Shown in pieces: positions 58,916 to 64,000 of a stretch of DNA of 64,000 nt. Within the stretch, counting starts at the first letter, position 1, and each line of letters opens with the position of its first letter. Source of the stretch: Acholoe squamosa (Eukaryota > Annelida > Polychaeta > Phyllodocida > Polynoidae); assembly GCA_949317995.1 (NCBI GenBank), contig OX439035.1:4463227-4527226 (forward strand), given 5' to 3'. The translations under genes and the position numbers were made by a program. Below the pieces are notes generated by a model. That model was not told the DNA's origin. It saw only the letters and a program-made list of their open reading frames with translations, and made no database searches.

Positions 58916-60200
58916 CAGCCCTAATGAATTACTCGTTATGATTCATTAGTACATTAGCGCCCCTTTACTTTCAACTATCAACCCTCAAACTATGCTACTT
59001 TAAAATCTCCCACTTTATTCACTATTTTCACTGTCCATTTGAACCCTGGCAGGAGAAAAGATGGTGATAAAATCGTCCTAATTATGATGCTGTAAAATAT
59101 TCATTTGGTCCCAGTTCTCTCTTTAATTTGGGTTTATGACCTTTTGACATTGACCTTTTTCTGAATTCCCTTTTCCCTGTTTGCCAATTTTCTTTTGCCC
59201 TGTGATTCCCTGTGTTTTACGATTTTTGAGATACAAGTCTTACATAGCCTGAGATTTACATCAACCTGTTTCTCAAACGTACCGGCAAACTCCGAACAAG
59301 AAAAGAAACTAATATAAAGACATCTCATTAGACTAATGGGTACATTGACCCAGGCTGATGGATCTTTGAAAATGGCGAAAAATGACAACACTTGAGCAGA
59401 CCGCAAATGGCCTGTCTTGATCATCTAACTGAGAAATCTGATCGGACCAGAGAATATCAAACCTGTTTGATCCATTCTGTCTCGATCAGTTGGACGTTCC
59501 TGCACACAGGGCCTTTCCTTGACTACTGATTCAGTCAAGATGCCTGGTCACCTTTAGGAGCTTGCAGGTATTGTTAAAGCAAAACCATGCAAGAACCACA
59601 GCCAGAGGCCACCACCAACCTGCCACCTGGTGTGAGAAATGGACACCACAGCAGCCTTCCATCACTCTCCAGCAGCCTTCCATCACTCTGCACCACTGCT
59701 TCACTCTGTCAGCAGCCTACCCAAGCTTACACACCTCCTCCTAAGAATAGGCTTGGGAAGTGAAACTAACGGTAGTTTACCCCTTGGAAAGTAAGGTCTT
59801 GTTGAGGGTTAGGGCATTCTGTAAAGGGCTTTATTATCATCAAAGGGGCAGTGGCCACCCTGATACCAGGTGTCACTAGCTCACTCCTAGTAACCCCTGA
59901 TCTTCTGCACCATGCATTGTGGGATATAGCCTGTACAGGTTAATTAGATGCATATATCATTGGGCAACACAAGAAGTAGACCCTATGTTTAGTACAGCCC
60001 AATATATGCATTGTGTCATACCTGCATATAGGTGCAGTGGTACAGGTGTGCATTGTACCAGGAGTATAGAGGTTTCATCTAGTATACTTACCTGACAACA
60101 ACAGATCTCAAACACCTGTGACTATGCATTCAGCTCAACATAACTTGGGCTGAAGACCTATGTGGGAATATGAGGTGTTTGTTACCACAAATCGACAACA
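58916..60200. other. stretch without recognised features
   Basis: Includes a short direct repeat at 59655-59690 (CAGCAGCCTTCCATCACTCT). No exon or family recognised; I looked for the missing stomatin exon here and did not see it. Confidence 0.45.
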
Positions 60201-60207
60201 GCCCCAC

Positions 60208-60265
60208 TAGCTCAGGCAGTAGAGGGTTGAGCTCCCAATATCAGGGAGGTGGGTTCAAGTCACCA
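60208..60265 (+). tRNA. tRNA-like sequence (pseudogene or SINE head)
   Basis: TAGCTCAGGCAGTAGAGGG fits an A box and GGTTCAAGTC a B box. The T arm pairs (GGTGG/TCACC with one G-T). The anticodon arm and acceptor do not pair. Probably a tRNA-derived retroposon head. Confidence 0.45.
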
Positions 60266-60929
60266 TATGTCCACTAGGTCAATACTATCTATTTTACCAG
60301 AAACATCACCTCTGCTTTGAAAATCATAGTTTCTTTGAGCAGTCCTCTATTACACTTATTTTATAGATATTGATTGCAATTTATTAACACAATAAAAATC
60401 TAGAAATAAAATGTTTTGATTCAATAAAACCAAAAGCATCAGGCGAGGCTAGAACTCAGTTACCCTGCATTATGAGTCCAGTGTTCTAACTACAACCCTA
60501 TTCTGGACAGGTTACATCTCGGGTGTTAAATTCTCCAAACCCATTCACAATGCATGCTGACCAGTCAGACCACAGCTCCCTCTAGTGTTTCATCCATACA
60601 TAACAGGGACTACTTTCCATTCCCTTCCCATCATACATAGGGCAGAAGACCAGAGTCTAGGACGCTAGTACTTAACTCTACGACCAGTATGGGGCAGTGG
60701 CAGGAAGGTCCTAAGACAGGATCAAGATGACAGTGTGCGCACTGTAAGAAATAATCTGTCAGTTATCCTCATAAAACTGTAAAACAATGAACCACCATTA
60801 ATGCACTGCATAGTGCTGTTTGGTAAAATTGTATATTATATCTAGTATCAAAGACTTGGTGCTGTTGAATATATTTTCAAACGTTCCCTGTGAAAGGGAA
60901 ATTATACTTTATTGATCAAAATAACTACC

Positions 60930-61162
60930 TTAAACTCCCGCGTATAAGACGCGTCCTCTACGCCAAACAAAATGCTGGTGCGTCTTATAGGATTTTCTGA
61001 AGTTGGGGGTGCATCTTATACGAGGGGTAATTTTACTATAGAAATGTATTGAATGTACAAAATTGGTACCTAAGAGGTGCGTCTTATACGCAAAAATGCT
61101 TTTGCTGAGTTTGGGGTGCGTCCTATACGCGCGGCGCGTCTTCTACGCGGGAGAATACGGTA
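60930..61162. mobile_element. A-type element
   Basis: TACCTTAAACTCCCGCGTAT to ACGCGGGAGAATACGGTA, with ACGCCAAACAAAATGCTGGT. Confidence 0.85.
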
Positions 61163-61527
61163 CTGCACACGTAAATACTGCAACAATTGTTCCGTCCTGT
61201 AATGTCCTGTAATGTCATGTATTGTCCTGTTATGCCTTTATCTGTACTATACAAAGAAATGTATAACTATTTTTCTTGAGTGTATTAAAAAAGAGCGCTG
61301 CTCATTGAAACAAGAGAGCGTTTATTTTAAAACAGTTGAGTCGAGAGTATGTCTTGGAGAGACAGAAAGGAAACGAGGCAAGGGTACAGAGCCTAGGCTA
61401 GATGACTTGCCCATGACTTTCCCACTATGTCATTAAGGACACATTTAGCTGCTTGATTGTCTTCCTCCCCCTCCAAACACAACTACCAGCACAGCTCTGA
61501 GTATTGAGGCATGCCTGAGTAGCCCCT

Positions 61528-61612
61528 ACCCGACCAGGTGACCCGACCAGGTGACCCGACCAGGTGACCCGACCAGGTGACCCGACCAGTCCCATCCATC
61601 CATCCATCCATC
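61528..61612. repeat. 13-bp tandem repeat and CCAT microsatellite
   Basis: CCGACCAGGTGAC repeats four to five times, followed by (CCAT)5. Confidence 0.88.
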
Positions 61613-62600
61613 CACAGTCATTGTTGATCCTACAATTAACATCACAGACAGTGTAGCCAAGGTGATGTGACCTTGTTACAATTACTTGTTACATTTCCTT
61701 CCTTTCCCATGGGAAATGATTGGAAGCCAATTCTCTTAAAGGGCCCAGCTATCTCACTACTGATACTTACCATAGAGAAGCCTATTAGGCTCCTCTATGT
61801 ACTCACCTAGATTCACCTCCAATGCAAGACTAATGTTTTGTCTATGAGAGAATCTTGGAATTAAACCTATCAATAAACCAAATTGGAAGGCCTTCAAAAT
61901 CAACTATATCAAAAGATATTTGCCCAGATAACCATGGCACGCACTGCCCCCATACCTACTCTATGCCCTCCTCTTCTAAAAAATCTGAAATCTGTCTATA
62001 AGTGGGGTTAAAGACAGTTTGATTATCCTTTTATTTAGGGTAAAAAGAGCCCTAAATCCCATGCATTTCTCCATAGGAATAAAAACCAACAGTAATTACC
62101 ATGTCACAGCCATCAAAGTACACCTTAAATGTAAATTCTATTACATGGATAGCTTTGTCTTGCATTTTGTCTCACTATATGACTAATTTTTGGGGGTTCA
62201 GTTGTAACAGAAATAGGGCTAAATGACAGGTCATGAAATGTTTTTTTCATCATTCATCAAAAGATTTTCATGTAAATAGAAATATGACTTATGGGGTCTT
62301 TGAAGGGTGTGATAGGGCATATGCTGTGTAATGGAATAGTCTTTTGGTGGTGTATGTAATCTGCTAGAGGCCAAAATAGCAATTGAAACTTGGTAATCAT
62401 AAGAAACTCGGCTAAGGGCTAGTAGGCAAGAGGTCAGAAAGGTGGTGTCAAAAGCCCTTGCCTCGTTTAAAAATATATTAAATGCACTGCATTGAAGCAG
62501 GGTAGTTTCAACAATGAAGCAGTACAGTACAAGGAATCTCCGCGAAAATAATGATGGATCTCTGACAACTTTTAGACAAGTATTTCAATGTTAATTCTAC
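61613..62600. other. stretch without recognised features
   Basis: Moderately AT-rich; no exon, RNA or repeat family recognised. Confidence 0.45.
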
Positions 62601-62604
62601 AACA

Positions 62605-63505
62605 TTGTTTTAAGGCTGCCTGTAGCAGATGTTTGTGAGGCTGACAGAGGCTGCCTGTAGTAGATATCTGAGCTGTTTTTAAGGCTGCCTGTAGCAGATC
62701 TTGAGGTGTTGGTGAGGCTGACAGAGGCTGCCTGTAGTAGATATCTGAGCTGTTTTTAAGGCTGCCTGTAGCAGATCTTGAGATGTTTGTGAGGCTGACA
62801 GAGGCTGCCTGTAGTAGATATCTGAGCTGTTTTTAAGGCTGCCTGTAGCAGATCTTGAGGTGTTTGTGAGGCTGACAGAGGCTGCTTGTAGTAGATATCT
62901 GAGCTGTTTTTAAGGCTGCCTGTAGCAGATCTTGAGATGTTTGTGAGGCTGACAGAGGCTGCCTGTAGTAGATATCTGAGCTGTTTTTAAGGCTGCCTGT
63001 AGCAGATCTTGAGGTGTTTGTGAGGCTGACAGAGGCTGCCTGTAGTAGATATCTGAGCTGTTTTTAAGGCTGACTGTAGCAGATCTTGAGATGTTTGTGA
63101 GGCTGACAGAGGCTGCCTGTAGTAGATATCTGAGCTGTTTTTAAGGCTGCCTGTAGCAGATCTTGAGATGTTTGTGAGGCTGACAGAGGCTGCCTGTAGT
63201 AGATATCTGAGCTGTTTTTAAGGCTGCCTGTAGCAGATCTTGAGGTGTTTGTGAGGCTAACAGAGGATGCCTGTGGTAGATATCTGAGCTGTTTTTAAGG
63301 CTGCCTGTAGCAGATCTTGAGATGTTTGTGAGGCTGACAAAGGCTGCCTGTAGTAGATATCTGAGCTGTTTTTAAGGCTGCCTGTAGCAGATCTTGAGGT
63401 GTTTGTGAAGCTAACAGAGGCTGCCTGTAGTAGATATCTGAGCTGTTTTTAAGGCTGCCTGTAGTAGACTTTGAGCTGTTGGTGAGGCTGACAAAGGCTG
63501 TTTAA
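62605..63505. repeat. 77-bp tandem repeat, about 11-12 units
   Basis: Each unit has two related halves, GGCTGCCTGTAGTAGATATC and GGCTGCCTGTAGCAGATCTT. Units alternate CTTGAGGTG and CTTGAGATG almost regularly, giving a 154-bp higher-order period. Confidence 0.93.
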
Positions 63506-63879
63506 GGTAGCTAGGTATATGAGCTTTGCACCTTTCAGGTGTGGGGAAAGGTGATTAGCTTGATTTGGAGACAATGGCTTGTCTGTAATCACAGGGACGT
63601 GATTTCCTTTTGGACAATGTGTAGGAAACTAGATCTGAATTTTATCTGCAAAGAGATGCTAGTACCATATAATGACAGAATAGCAGGACATCAAAGCTGC
63701 GGAAGCGGTGCCAATATAAATCATACTTCACAGATAAGGGGGCACCTTAATGCGCCATGAGATGGCCGCCATCGCTTTGATCTGTGCAGAGTAGCTCCTG
63801 ATAATGTCCTAATGTGTAACGGAGAAGGGAACTAGTCCCTGTGCTTCCCTCGGATCCATAATGGAACGGCTAGGGTACT

Positions 63880-64000
63880 ACCGTAAATTCTCTTGTATAA
63901 GCCACACCCTTGTATAAGCCACACCCTGAGTTAGAGAGAAAGCTGTACAACCACTTTGGGCTGATCATATAAGCAGAATTTTTATTTGGGTTCTGGTACT
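63880..64000. mobile_element. A-related element cut by window end
   Basis: TACCGTAAATTCTCTTGTAT, then AAGCCACACCCTTGTATAAG and GGGCTGATCATATAAGC. The right end lies outside. Confidence 0.65.

Noticed and set aside
48083-64000. Missing 5' stomatin exons (KEYERA motif and membrane hairpin)
   Set aside because: I looked for them on the minus strand by eye and found nothing convincing; they probably lie outside the window.

Overview
The window looks like one piece of a repeat-rich animal genome, most likely a marine invertebrate. Tiny coding exons carry GT/AG splice sites and sit in introns of 5-19 kb. There are no operons or bacterial signals. The repeats are DIRS-type, piggyBac-like, PIF/Harbinger-like and hAT-like elements, retroposon tails and many minisatellites. 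I cannot name the species.

The only gene I can support with confidence is on the minus strand: a stomatin (SPFH/band 7) gene whose last five exons lie at 48082-48000, 40367-40164, 21240-21185, 12069-11991 and 7225-7031. They join in phase into about 204 residues of the SPFH domain and C-terminus. The 5' exons (membrane hairpin, first part of the SPFH domain) are not seen and probably lie beyond 64000. Near the left edge, on the plus strand and convergent with this gene, are two stomatin-like exons (1032-1163 and 1791-1867) from a second, diverged and apparently broken paralogue.

Almost everything else is repeat. (1) About 25 copies or fragments of a hairpin-built family, here called F1, have TTAA ends and CCCTTTAAGGG termini (piggyBac-like); their hairpin arms often change together. 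(2) A group with TACCGTAA ends and internal TATAAGGCGC (A), CATAAGCCGG (B) or CTTATAGG (D) motifs is concentrated at 45.8-50.9 kb. (3) PIF/Harbinger-like MITEs (G, L, M) have TTA/TAA duplications. (4) hAT-like MITEs have 6- or 8-bp duplications (N, U, O, R). (5) Retroposon tails of 45-70 bp have clean target duplications. (6) Minisatellites include a 25-bp array with about 54 CCAAT boxes and a 37/43-bp array of more than 50 units.

A DIRS-like tyrosine-recombinase retrotransposon (about 32021-36559, minus strand) sits inside the 37/43-bp array, within the 18.9-kb stomatin intron. It carries a Gag-like ORF and an RT/recombinase ORF, inverted ends and a perfect 99-bp foldback at its 3' end. It is shorter than the family norm and looks broken.

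Most long open frames here come from tandem repeats whose unit is a multiple of three; I do not treat them as genes. All alignments were made by eye. Copy numbers and array edges are approximate.
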